Positions 37,000 through 45,327 of a stretch of DNA of 64,000 nucleotides are shown here, one piece after another (the stretch's first letter is position 1; the number at the start of each line of letters is the position of its first letter). The notes beneath the pieces were generated by a model. It saw nothing but the letters and a program-made list of their open reading frames with translations. It was not told the origin of the DNA and did not search any database. Origin of the DNA: an uncultured Trueperaceae bacterium (lineage in GTDB: Bacteria; Deinococcota; Deinococci; Deinococcales; Trueperaceae); assembly GCA_937873495.1 (NCBI GenBank), contig CALMXZ010000008.1, positions 214,547 to 278,546 of the forward strand. Reading direction: 5' to 3'. Both the position numbers and the translations under genes were made by a program.

Positions 37000-38238
37000 A
37001 TGAGACGACTCTTCACGGCCGCGATGGTGGCGCTGTTAGCCGCCATCGGCACGGCGGGTGCTCAGACCATCGTGCGGGTGCAAGGCTACGGCGGGCAGGA
37101 CCCGGCCATAGTCCAGCGCCTCATAGACGAGGTCATCGGCGCCGACCTCGCCGCCCAAGGCATCACCATCAACTACGAGCCCATCGAGACCGACTACAAC
37201 ACCGTGCTCGTCAACTCGCTCTCGGCCGGCACCGCCGGCGACGTGTTCTACGTGCCGGGCGAGACGGCCCCCGGCTTCATCGCCACCGGCAAGCTCCTCG
37301 CGCTCGAAGACCTCGTAGACACGAGCGCGTTCATCGACACCCTCAACGCCGTCTTCTCGAAGGACGGCCACGTGTACGGCATCGCCAAGGACTTCAACAC
37401 CCTCGCCGTCTTCTACAATGAGGACCTCTTCGACGCGGCCGGCGTGGCGTACCCCAACGCCGACGACGACTGGACCAGCTTCGCAGACAAGCTCGCCAGG
37501 GTCGCCGCCCTTGACCCGGGCGTCTACGGCGCCTGCATCGCGGCCGACACGGCCCGCCTCGGCGCCTTCGCCTTCGCCAACGGCTGGACGACGTTCGGAG
37601 CCGACGGCGGCGTAGACCTCACGTCGCCCGCGTTCGCCGAGGCGTTCGACTTCTACTCCGGCCTCGTGACGAGCGGCGCCGCGGCGCAACCCGCCGACCT
37701 CGGCGCCGGCTGGCCGGGCGACTGCCTCGCGCGCGAGCAGGCCGCCGTCGCCATCGAAGGGGCCTGGATCCTGGGCTTCCTGCGCGACAACGCCCCCAAC
37801 CTGCAGTACGGCGCTACCTTCCTGCCGAAGTCGCCCACGACGGGTCTCAGCGGCAACTACCTCTACACCGTCGCTTGGGCGGTCAACGCCGACAGCAAGG
37901 TGCGAGACGCCGCCGTCAAGGTCCTGGAGGCGCTCACCAGCCCCGCAGCCCAGCAGTTCATCCTCGAGCAGGGCCTTGCCATCCCCAGCCGCAAGGAGCT
38001 GGCCGACAACCCCTACTTCAGCCAGGACTCCGCCGAGGCGCGAGCCAACAAGGTCGTCTTCGAAGGCGCCTCGCACGGCAACGTGTACGGGTTCCAGTTC
38101 GGCACTATCGGCACCGACTACATGGGGCCGATCAACAACGCCCTTACGGCGGTCATGACCGGCTCCGTAGGTAGCGGGGCGGCCTTGAGCCAGGCGCAGA
38201 GCGATCTCACCGCGCTCCTGCAGCGCGCCGCGCCCTAG
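37000..38238 (+). CDS. Sugar ABC transporter substrate-binding protein (CUT1 type)
   Basis: The 412-aa protein has a Sec signal (RRLFTAAMVALLAAIGTAGA, no lipobox) and the family-1 solute-binding pattern: DVFYVPGETAPGFIATGKLL, KDFNTLAVFYNEDLFDAAGV, and EGAWILGFLRDNAP. The start has AAGGAGG 4-5 nt upstream. It is separated from the permease genes by a strong hairpin that may raise its level relative to them. The ligand is probably an oligosaccharide, given the debranching-type enzyme in the operon. Confidence 0.92.
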   Translation: MRRLFTAAMVALLAAIGTAGAQTIVRVQGYGGQDPAIVQRLIDEVIGADLAAQGITINYEPIETDYNTVLVNSLSAGTAGDVFYVPGETAPGFIATGKLLALEDLVDTSAFIDTLNAVFSKDGHVYGIAKDFNTLAVFYNEDLFDAAGVAYPNADDDWTSFADKLARVAALDPGVYGACIAADTARLGAFAFANGWTTFGADGGVDLTSPAFAEAFDFYSGLVTSGAAAQPADLGAGWPGDCLAREQAAVAIEGAWILGFLRDNAPNLQYGATFLPKSPTTGLSGNYLYTVAWAVNADSKVRDAAVKVLEALTSPAAQQFILEQGLAIPSRKELADNPYFSQDSAEARANKVVFEGASHGNVYGFQFGTIGTDYMGPINNALTAVMTGSVGSGAALSQAQSDLTALLQRAAP

Positions 38239-38247
38239 TCGACCTAC

Positions 38248-38280
38248 CCCTCCGGGCGTGCCTCACTGACGCCCGGAGGG
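38248..38280 (+). terminator. Stem-loop between binding-protein and permease genes
   Basis: Arms 38248-38259 and 38269-38280 form a perfect 12-bp stem with a 9-nt loop, 10 nt after the stop. There is no T run, so it may be a partial terminator or an mRNA-stabilising element within the operon. Confidence 0.65.
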
Positions 38281-38323
38281 AGCATCTTGCCGCCCTAAGC
38301 GAACTAACGAGGAGGCAAGCGCC

Positions 38324-39460
38324 ATGCGAAGAAGCGGTCGCGAGCTACTGCCCGCGCTCCTGTTCCTCCTGCCGTTCCTCGCCGTGCTGGTCGTGTTCTT
38401 CGTCTACGCCAGCGCGCGTGCCGTCTACTTCTCTTTCACCGATTACGACCTATTCAACGCCCCCGCCTGGGTGGGGCTCGAGAACTACCGGGCGCTCTTC
38501 CGCGACGACAACTTCCTTTACGCACTGCGGAACTCCCTGGTCTTCGCCGCCGTCGTCACCACCGTCCAGACGGCCGGCGCGCTCGTCACGGCCAGCGCAC
38601 TGAACCGCCGCGTGCGCGGCATGACGTTCTTCCGCTCCGCCTTCTACATGCCGGCGGTGACGAGCAGCGTCGTCATCACCCTCATCTTCCTCTGGCTGTT
38701 CCAGCGCCTTGGCGGCGTCAACTACCTCCTGACGGCCGTCGCGAGGAACGCGCCGGCCATCGGCGCCTTCGTGCTGATCACCGTGATCGCCCAGACCCTG
38801 CAAGTGTGGGGCGAGCGCCGCCGCTGGCGCGGCGCGGCCGCCGGCTCCAAGCGCGCGGTCGCCGCCCTCGACCCGGCGCTCCTCGTGGTGTCGCTGCTCG
38901 TGGCGGCCGGCGCGACCACCGTCCTCGGCCTGCTTGGTCACCTGGCCCCGCGCGGTACCGAGGCCATCGCCATCAACTGGCTGCAGACGCGCCAGGAGGT
39001 GCCCGCCGGGGCGCCGTTCCCCTTGCGAGCGCCGCTCCCGCTCGTCGCCATCATGGTGCAGAACGCGTTCACGACCATCCCGACGTTCATGCTCATGTTC
39101 CTGGCCGCCCTGCAGGACGTGCCGCGCTCGTACTACGAGGCCGCCGCGCTCGACGGGGCCAACGCTGCGCAGCAGTTCTTCCACATCACCATCCCGTCGT
39201 TGCAACCGGTCATCTTCCTCGTGGTCTCGCTCGGGCTGATCGGCACGCTGCAGATGTTCGACCAGGTCGCCATCTTCGGTAGCGCCGTGCCGCTGCAGAG
39301 CGTCATCACGCTCGCCTACTTCGTCTACAACCGCATGTTCCCCGGCGCCCAGCTGCCCGAGGTCGGCTTCGCGTCCGCGGCGGCCATGTTCCTGGCCGCG
39401 CTCACCCTCGCCATCGTGCTGCTCCAACGCACCGTGCTCCGCGCCGAGGGCGACAGATGA
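38324..39460 (+). CDS. Sugar ABC transporter permease (MalF-like) with insertion
   Basis: The 378-aa inner-membrane protein has the CUT1 permease pattern with the EAA loop YYEAAALDGANAAQQFFHIT. It is ~80 residues longer than the minimum because of an insertion between about 140 and 230, with a basic stretch GERRRWRGAAAGSKRAV, a hydrophobic helix and a soluble segment. The start has GGAGG upstream. Its stop overlaps the next permease start by 4 bp (ATGA). Confidence 0.9.
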   Translation: MRRSGRELLPALLFLLPFLAVLVVFFVYASARAVYFSFTDYDLFNAPAWVGLENYRALFRDDNFLYALRNSLVFAAVVTTVQTAGALVTASALNRRVRGMTFFRSAFYMPAVTSSVVITLIFLWLFQRLGGVNYLLTAVARNAPAIGAFVLITVIAQTLQVWGERRRWRGAAAGSKRAVAALDPALLVVSLLVAAGATTVLGLLGHLAPRGTEAIAINWLQTRQEVPAGAPFPLRAPLPLVAIMVQNAFTTIPTFMLMFLAALQDVPRSYYEAAALDGANAAQQFFHITIPSLQPVIFLVVSLGLIGTLQMFDQVAIFGSAVPLQSVITLAYFVYNRMFPGAQLPEVGFASAAAMFLAALTLAIVLLQRTVLRAEGDR

Positions 39461-40857
39461 GCGTCTCGGCCATTGGTACGGGCGCCGCCGCCATCCTGGC
39501 GCGCGAGCGCTGGGAGGCGCGCAGGCGTTGGTCGCGCGCCGCGCTCGCCTACCTCGTCATGCTCCTGTTCTCCCTCGTCTTCCTCGGACCGCTGCTCTTC
39601 GCGGCGTTGTCGAGCGTCAAGACGGACCCCCTCGCCTACCCGCCGAAGCTGCTCAGCCCCCAGCTCTCGCCGGCCAACTGGGCCGCCGCCGCGAGCCTCG
39701 GCAGGCAGGGCGCCGGGGCGCCGCTGTGGGGCGGTTTCGCGCCGGGCGCGGCGGTCACGTTCGAGCTGACCTACTTCGTACCCGATGGGCTGACCGCTGA
39801 GGCGCCCAGCGCGAACGTCCCGCGCAGGCGGCCGGGCGGCGGGCTCGGCGCCGTGCAGCGCATAACGTACGCGGCCGACTACGCCGAGGTGGGCGACGTG
39901 GTCGAGGTGGCCCGCCGCGCGGCGGACGGCGGCGAGCTCGTCACCTACCGCGTGCAGGTCGGCTACCCCGGCGCCGGCCCGACCATCGACCGGCTCCCGC
40001 TCGACGTGCAGTCGCCATCGCGCGAGCAGCGCTTCGTCAGCTCCACGCTCCCCCCGACGCGGCTGGAGCGCCTCGGCCTCGTGGCGTCATACGAGACGAT
40101 CACCCCGGGTGCGCTCGGCTACCTGCTCGGCAACTACCGGCGCGTGTTCACGGAGGCGCGCAGCGTCACTACGGGCCAGAGCCTCTTCCTGCGCTGGACG
40201 TCCAACACGTTCGTGTACGCCTTCTTCCGGGTACTGATCACCCTGGCCATCGCGACGACGGCGGGCTACGCGCTCGCCCGCCTGCGGTTCCCGGGCCGCA
40301 ACCTCGTCTTCCTGCTCGTGCTGTTCGCCCAGATGGTGCCGACCCAGGTCCTGTTCGTCAGCAACTACCTCGTGCTGCGCGACGGCATCTGGGGGCTGTC
40401 GTCGTTGTGGGGCCAGGCGACGCTCCTGAACGGCCTGCCCGGCCTCCTCTTCGTCACCGCGCTCAACGCCGGGCCGGTCTTCATCATGAAGCAGTTCTTC
40501 GAGTCGCTCCCCCGCGAGGTCGAGGAGTCGGCCATGATCGACGGCGCCGGCTACTGGTCGCGCTTCTCGCGCATCGTGCTCCCGATGGCGCGCCCAGCCC
40601 TCGGGGCGCTCGTCATCCTCGCGTTCCAGGGGGCCTGGAACGACTTCTTCTGGCCCCTCGTGATCCTCACCACGCCGGAGGACGTCAAGACGCTCCCCAT
40701 CGGCCTGCTCACGTTCCGCAACGTCTACGGCAACTCGGGCGACTGGGGGCTCATCCTGGCAGGGGCCATCCTCAGCGCGCTGCCTGTCATAGTCTTGTTC
40801 GTCGTGTTCCAGCGCTACTTCATGGAGGGCGTCTCGTACGGGGGTGGCAAGGAGTGA
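39457..40857 (+). CDS. Sugar ABC transporter permease (MalG-like) with large periplasmic insertion
   Basis: The 466-aa protein has the MalG-type core (TGQSLFLRWTSNTFVYAFFR onward) and the EAA loop EVEESAMIDGAGYWSRFSRI. A ~150-residue soluble segment between the first and second membrane helices (about 65-215) includes VTFELTYFVPDG and VQRITYAADYAEVGDVVEVA and looks beta-rich. Such inserts are uncommon in short MalG proteins. It overlaps both neighbours by 4 bp. No ATPase gene is in the operon; CUT1 systems often share a distant MsmX-like ATPase. Confidence 0.9.
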   Translation: MSVSAIGTGAAAILARERWEARRRWSRAALAYLVMLLFSLVFLGPLLFAALSSVKTDPLAYPPKLLSPQLSPANWAAAASLGRQGAGAPLWGGFAPGAAVTFELTYFVPDGLTAEAPSANVPRRRPGGGLGAVQRITYAADYAEVGDVVEVARRAADGGELVTYRVQVGYPGAGPTIDRLPLDVQSPSREQRFVSSTLPPTRLERLGLVASYETITPGALGYLLGNYRRVFTEARSVTTGQSLFLRWTSNTFVYAFFRVLITLAIATTAGYALARLRFPGRNLVFLLVLFAQMVPTQVLFVSNYLVLRDGIWGLSSLWGQATLLNGLPGLLFVTALNAGPVFIMKQFFESLPREVEESAMIDGAGYWSRFSRIVLPMARPALGALVILAFQGAWNDFFWPLVILTTPEDVKTLPIGLLTFRNVYGNSGDWGLILAGAILSALPVIVLFVVFQRYFMEGVSYGGGKE

Positions 40858-42854
40858 CCCGCGTCGAGATCGCGCCGGGCGGGTTCGGCAGGAACCTCGT
40901 GCTGAAGGAGAACTACACGTTCCTCGTCGCCAACGAGGCTGCCGCGGTGCGGGGCGGCGAGCACGGCTTGTACAGCCGCGACACGCGTTACCTGTCTCGC
41001 TACGCCTGGAGCGTCGGCTGGCCGGCGACTGGCGAGGACCGCGAGGCCCAGCTCCTGCTCGAGCACTCACCCCGGCCGGACTGCTGCAGGCAGCACGTGG
41101 CCGTGATGGCGGGCCCGACGCAGGTCGTGGCCATCGCGCGCCGGCTCGACATCGCCACGGCGGCCATGCAGGACACCGTAACGCTGACGAACACGTCGTT
41201 GACGCGGCAGACCGTGACGATGACGCTCGCCTTCGAGACCGACTTCGCCGACCTCTTCCAGGCGCGCGGCTGGCATGAGCAGCCGGTCCGGTTCCAAGGC
41301 GGGGTCGTCACCCGCTCCCCCGACGCGGCTACCGTGCGCTTCGACCACGTGGCGAGCGACGGGCTCGAGCAGGGTCTCACGCTGACGTTCACCCCCGCAC
41401 CAGACGAGGTGAGCGTCTCCGCAGCCACCTACACCCTCGACCTGCGGCCGGGCGAGAGCGCCGAGCTGACGGTCGGCGCGCGCATCCGCGACCCGCTTGA
41501 AACGGTCGCGGCGGGAGTGGACGGGCCGGAAGCCGGCCTGCCGGAAGCCGACCCGCCAGAAGCGACCCGGCAGGCGACGCGTCGCCACCGAGCGAACCCG
41601 CCAGGGACCTCGCCCCACGTCATCTCGTACGAGAGCTGGCTCGAGTCGTTCCGACCGCTGCTGGAAGGCGGACCGCATGCCGCGGTGCTGCGGCGCGCCG
41701 CCCTCGACCTCAGGGCCCTCCTGCTCTTCACGGAACATGGCCCGATCGCAGCCGCCGGCATCCCCTGGTTCGTCACGGCCTTCGGCCGCGACTCCATCCT
41801 CACCGCCCTGATGCTCCTCGACCACCGCCCCGACGTGGCGCGCGGCACCCTGCGCTACCTCGCCTCGCTCCAGGGGCGGGAGTACGACGCCGCCCGCTCC
41901 GAGGCGCCTGGCAAGATCCTGCACGAGGTCAGGCAGGGGGAGCTCGCGCGGACGGGGAAGGTGCCGTTCGGCCGCTACTACGGCAGCATCGACGCGACGC
42001 CGCTCTTCATGGTGCTGCTGCACGAGACGTACCGCCGCGACGGCGACCTTGGCCTCCTGCGCGAACTCCGCCCCAACCTCGATGCCGCGCTTGGCTGGCT
42101 GGCCACGGACGCCGACCCCGACGGCGACGGCTTCGTGGAGTTCGCGGGCGCCCAGGGCGGCGCCGGCTTGAGCGTGCAATCGTGGAAGGACTCCCACGAC
42201 GCGTTGAGCCACGCCGACGGCACCCTCGCGAAAGGGGCGGTGGCCGTGGCCGAGGTCCAGGGGTACGCCTACGCCGCGCTGCTGGCCGCCGCCGGGTGCC
42301 TAACCGAACTCGGGGAGACGGTCGAGGCCGCGCGGCTCGCCAGGCGCGCAGACGAGCTGAAGGCGCGCTTCCACGACGCGTTCTGGTTGCCCCGGTTAGG
42401 GACCTACGCCCTCGCCCTCGATTTCGACAAGCGCCCGCTCGAGGTCCTCTCCTCCGACGCGGGCCAGCTCCTCTGGACGGGCATCGTGCCGGACGCGTGC
42501 GCGCCCACGCTCGCGGCTACCCTCATGTCGGACAGGCTCTTCTCCGGCTGGGGCATCCGCACGCTCGGCACCGGCGAGGTGCGCTACAACCCCCTGAGCT
42601 ACCACAACGGTTCGGTGTGGCCCCACGACACCGCGCTCATCGCCTCAGGGCTGCGGCGCTACGGCTTCACCGAACAGGCTGCGGCGCTACGCGGCGCGCT
42701 CTTCGACCTGGCCGCCAGCCAGCCCGACCTGCGCCCGCCGGAGCTCGTGGCCGGGTACGAGCGCACGTCATCGCCGCCGGTGCCATACCCGGTGGCGTGC
42801 AGGCCGCAGGCGTGGTCCTCCGCGGCGCTGGCCTACCTGAGCGACTGGACCTGA
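40854..42854 (+). CDS. Amylo-alpha-1,6-glucosidase-like (glycogen debranching family) enzyme
   Basis: The 666-aa protein has an N-terminal beta-rich domain of the glycogen-debranching N-terminal type (VLKENYTFLVANEAAAVRGG, LYSRDTRYLSRYAW) and a C-terminal (alpha/alpha)6 barrel with PWFVTAFGRDSILTALML, YGSIDATPLFMVLLHETYRR, VQSWKDSHDALSH and YHNGSVWPHDTALIASGL. A Pro/Glu/Arg-rich linker near 220-255 joins them. It has no signal peptide and should act on imported branched alpha-glucosides. The GTG start overlaps the permease stop (GTGA). Confidence 0.88.
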   Translation: MTRVEIAPGGFGRNLVLKENYTFLVANEAAAVRGGEHGLYSRDTRYLSRYAWSVGWPATGEDREAQLLLEHSPRPDCCRQHVAVMAGPTQVVAIARRLDIATAAMQDTVTLTNTSLTRQTVTMTLAFETDFADLFQARGWHEQPVRFQGGVVTRSPDAATVRFDHVASDGLEQGLTLTFTPAPDEVSVSAATYTLDLRPGESAELTVGARIRDPLETVAAGVDGPEAGLPEADPPEATRQATRRHRANPPGTSPHVISYESWLESFRPLLEGGPHAAVLRRAALDLRALLLFTEHGPIAAAGIPWFVTAFGRDSILTALMLLDHRPDVARGTLRYLASLQGREYDAARSEAPGKILHEVRQGELARTGKVPFGRYYGSIDATPLFMVLLHETYRRDGDLGLLRELRPNLDAALGWLATDADPDGDGFVEFAGAQGGAGLSVQSWKDSHDALSHADGTLAKGAVAVAEVQGYAYAALLAAAGCLTELGETVEAARLARRADELKARFHDAFWLPRLGTYALALDFDKRPLEVLSSDAGQLLWTGIVPDACAPTLAATLMSDRLFSGWGIRTLGTGEVRYNPLSYHNGSVWPHDTALIASGLRRYGFTEQAAALRGALFDLAASQPDLRPPELVAGYERTSSPPVPYPVACRPQAWSSAALAYLSDWT

Positions 42855-42886
42855 GCGCGACCCGTGACGGTGGGCGGCACCAGGGT

Positions 42887-42892
42887 TAGCAT
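42887..42892 (+). promoter_or_regulatory. -10 box TAGCAT for pxpA, leaderless
   Basis: TAGCAT is followed by 6 nt and the ATG at 42899. Confidence 0.55.
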
Positions 42893-42898
42893 GGCAGC

Positions 42899-43657
42899 AT
42901 GACGATCGACCTGAACGCCGACCTCGGCGAGGGCTTCGGCGTCTGGCTCGGCCCTGGCGACGACGCTAGCCTGCTGAGGCACGTCTCCTCCGCGAACGTC
43001 GCCTGCGGGTTCCATGCCGGCGATCCGACGATCATGCGCGAGACGGTCGCGCTGTGCGTGGCCGCTGGGGTCGCGGTCGGCGCGCACCCGTCGTACCCGG
43101 ACCTGCGCGGCTTCGGCCGCGTGCCGCTCATGCTGCCGCCGGAGCGCGTCATCGACGACGTCCTGTATCAGGTGGGCGCCCTCATCGGGATCGCGGCCGC
43201 CCAGGGCGTGACCGTGCGGCACGTCAAGCCGCACGGCGCCCTCTACGAGGCGGTGGCGGTCGACCCGGGGCTCGCGCGGGCGTTGGCGACGGAGATCGCG
43301 CGGCTCGACGAGGGGCTGCGCCTGGTGGTGCCGGCGTCCTCCCCCGCCGCCGCCGCGCTCGCTTCCGGCGGCCACGCGCACCTCCGCGAGGGCTTCGCCG
43401 ACCGCGCCTACCTGGAGAACGGGCTGCTGGTGCCGAGGCGCCGCAGCGGCGCCGTGATCACCGAAGCCGACGCGGCAGCCGACCAGGCGCTCGCCCTAGC
43501 CGAGGGCCGCGAGTTCACCACCGGCGACGGCACGGCCATCGTGCTCTCGGTCGACACGATCTGCGTGCACTCTGACACGCCTGGCGCCGCCGCCATCGCG
43601 GCCGCGGTGCGCGAGCGTCTCGCGGGCGCGCGCTTCACCGTCACAGCACCGGCCTGA
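42899..43657 (+). CDS. pxpA: 5-oxoprolinase subunit A (LamB/YcsF family)
   Basis: The 252-aa protein starts MTIDLNADLGEGFGVW and contains NVACGFHAGDP, GAHPSYPDLRGFGR, HVKPHGALYEAV and SVDTICVHSDTPGA, all LamB/YcsF hallmarks. With PxpB and PxpC it forms the ATP-dependent enzyme that opens 5-oxoproline to glutamate. The next gene, 11 nt on, codes for the fused B and C subunits. Confidence 0.95.
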   Translation: MTIDLNADLGEGFGVWLGPGDDASLLRHVSSANVACGFHAGDPTIMRETVALCVAAGVAVGAHPSYPDLRGFGRVPLMLPPERVIDDVLYQVGALIGIAAAQGVTVRHVKPHGALYEAVAVDPGLARALATEIARLDEGLRLVVPASSPAAAALASGGHAHLREGFADRAYLENGLLVPRRRSGAVITEADAAADQALALAEGREFTTGDGTAIVLSVDTICVHSDTPGAAAIAAAVRERLAGARFTVTAPA

Positions 43658-43668
43658 GCGGGCGCGGC

Positions 43669-45327
43669 GTGCACGTAGAGCCCGCCGGACCCGGCGCTCG
43701 CTACCTGGTCTTCGGGGGAACGCCGACGCCCGAACTCTCGCGGCGCATCGGTGCCGTGGCGGAGGCCGTGCGCGCCGCCCTGCCGCATGGGGCGTTCGAC
43801 GTCGTGCCCGGTTATCTCGACATCCTCGTCGAGGGCCGCGCCGCGCTCCCACCCGAGCGCCTGCTGGCGCTGGCCGAGACGGCCGGTGCGGGCGCCGCCC
43901 CGCACCCTCCGCGCGCCTTCGAGGTCCCGGTGGCGTACGGGGCCGAGGCGGACTCGGCGCCCCTGACGGAGCGGCTCGGCCTGGCCTGGCCCGACATCGT
44001 CGCGCTGCACACCGGGGGTAAGTACACCGTGGCGTACATAGGCTTCACGCCCGGTTTCCCGTACCTGCACGGGCTCGACCCCCGGCTCCAGACGCCGAGG
44101 CGCGACCGGCCGCGACCGGACGTGCCGGCCGGCGCGGTGGCCATGGCCGGCGCCCAGGCGGGCATCTACCCCGAGGCAGGGCCGGGCGGGTGGTGGGTCC
44201 TAGGCACGACGACCTTCCCCCTCTTCATGCCAGACCGGCCGGAGCCGACCGTACTGCGAGCCGGCGACGAGGTGCGGTTCGTGCCTCAGGCGCACGGGGG
44301 TAGCGACGGCGCCAAGGCCGCAGGCTCGCGAGGAGCCTCGGTCGACCGCCCGCCCGCCGAGCACCAGGCCGAGCGCTGGGCCGAGCCCCTCGTCACGGTG
44401 CTGGAAGTGTGGCCCGGCTCGGCCTCGCTCCAGGGCAGGCCGCGCGTCGGCGTCGGTCACCACGGCCTCGCCGAGACCGGCGCGCTCGACCAACGCCTCC
44501 TGCTCGCGCTGCACCTCGCCGTGGGCGCGCCGCTGGACATGGCCAGCATCGAGCTCCCCGTGCCTCACGCGGCGCTGCGCGCCGAGGCACCGACCGTGGC
44601 CGCGTTCGGCGGGGCCGCGGCCGCAAGCCTACGGGGCGGGGAGCTGACGCCCGGGGTGCCGTTCGAATGGCGCGCCGGTGAGGTGTTGACCGTGCGGCCG
44701 GCTCCGACCGGCGCGCGCCAACGCGCCGGCGTGCCCATCCTGAGCGTGGCCGGCGGCCTGGCGCCGCTGGGTGGAGCTGCCGGGCACCCGTTGCTGGCCA
44801 CCGGTGGGAGCACGGACGTGCGCGGGCGCGTAGGCGGCTTCGGACGGTGGTTACGCCCCGGCGACGTGTTGGTGCGCGGGGCGACCGGCGGAGCGGCGCC
44901 GGTCCCACCGGCCCGGCGGGCGGCGGGCGCGGCTCTCGGCCATCACCCTCGCGAGCTCGCCCTCCACCTGTACCCGGGCTCGCATGCCGGAGCGGCCGGC
45001 TTCGCCCACCTCTTGAGTAGCGCCTTCGTGGTCAGCGAGCGCAGCCGGATGGGAGTCCGCCTCGAACCGCGGGGTGGGCGCGCCGCGCCGGGCGCACCGG
45101 TGACCGGCACGGAAACGTCGAGGGGCATGCCTCTCGGAGCGGTTCAGCTCCCCCCGGACGGGAGGCCGCTCGTCCTGCTCGCGGACCGCGGCCGCACGGG
45201 CGGCTACCCTGTCGTCGGGGTCGTGGCCAGGGCCGACCTGGCAGGGCTAGCCCAGGCTCGGGCCGGGACCGTCGTGACCTTCCGAGCCCCCGGAGACCCC
45301 GGGGGGCGGACCGCCCATCCCGAGTAA
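43669..45327 (+). CDS. pxpBC: Fused 5-oxoprolinase subunits B and C
   Basis: The 552-aa protein joins a PxpB domain (residues ~1-210, with YIGFTPGFPYLHGLD and PAGAVAMAGAQAGIYPEAGP) to a PxpC domain (~245-550, with GVGHHGLAETGALDQRLLLA, FGGAAAASLRGGELTPGVPF and VRGRVGGFGRWLRPGDVL). The linker near 215-240 is charged. In most bacteria these are two genes. The start is GTG at 43669. Its last 81 bp overlap the 3' end of the convergent antiporter gene. Confidence 0.9.
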   Translation: MHVEPAGPGARYLVFGGTPTPELSRRIGAVAEAVRAALPHGAFDVVPGYLDILVEGRAALPPERLLALAETAGAGAAPHPPRAFEVPVAYGAEADSAPLTERLGLAWPDIVALHTGGKYTVAYIGFTPGFPYLHGLDPRLQTPRRDRPRPDVPAGAVAMAGAQAGIYPEAGPGGWWVLGTTTFPLFMPDRPEPTVLRAGDEVRFVPQAHGGSDGAKAAGSRGASVDRPPAEHQAERWAEPLVTVLEVWPGSASLQGRPRVGVGHHGLAETGALDQRLLLALHLAVGAPLDMASIELPVPHAALRAEAPTVAAFGGAAAASLRGGELTPGVPFEWRAGEVLTVRPAPTGARQRAGVPILSVAGGLAPLGGAAGHPLLATGGSTDVRGRVGGFGRWLRPGDVLVRGATGGAAPVPPARRAAGAALGHHPRELALHLYPGSHAGAAGFAHLLSSAFVVSERSRMGVRLEPRGGRAAPGAPVTGTETSRGMPLGAVQLPPDGRPLVLLADRGRTGGYPVVGVVARADLAGLAQARAGTVVTFRAPGDPGGRTAHPE

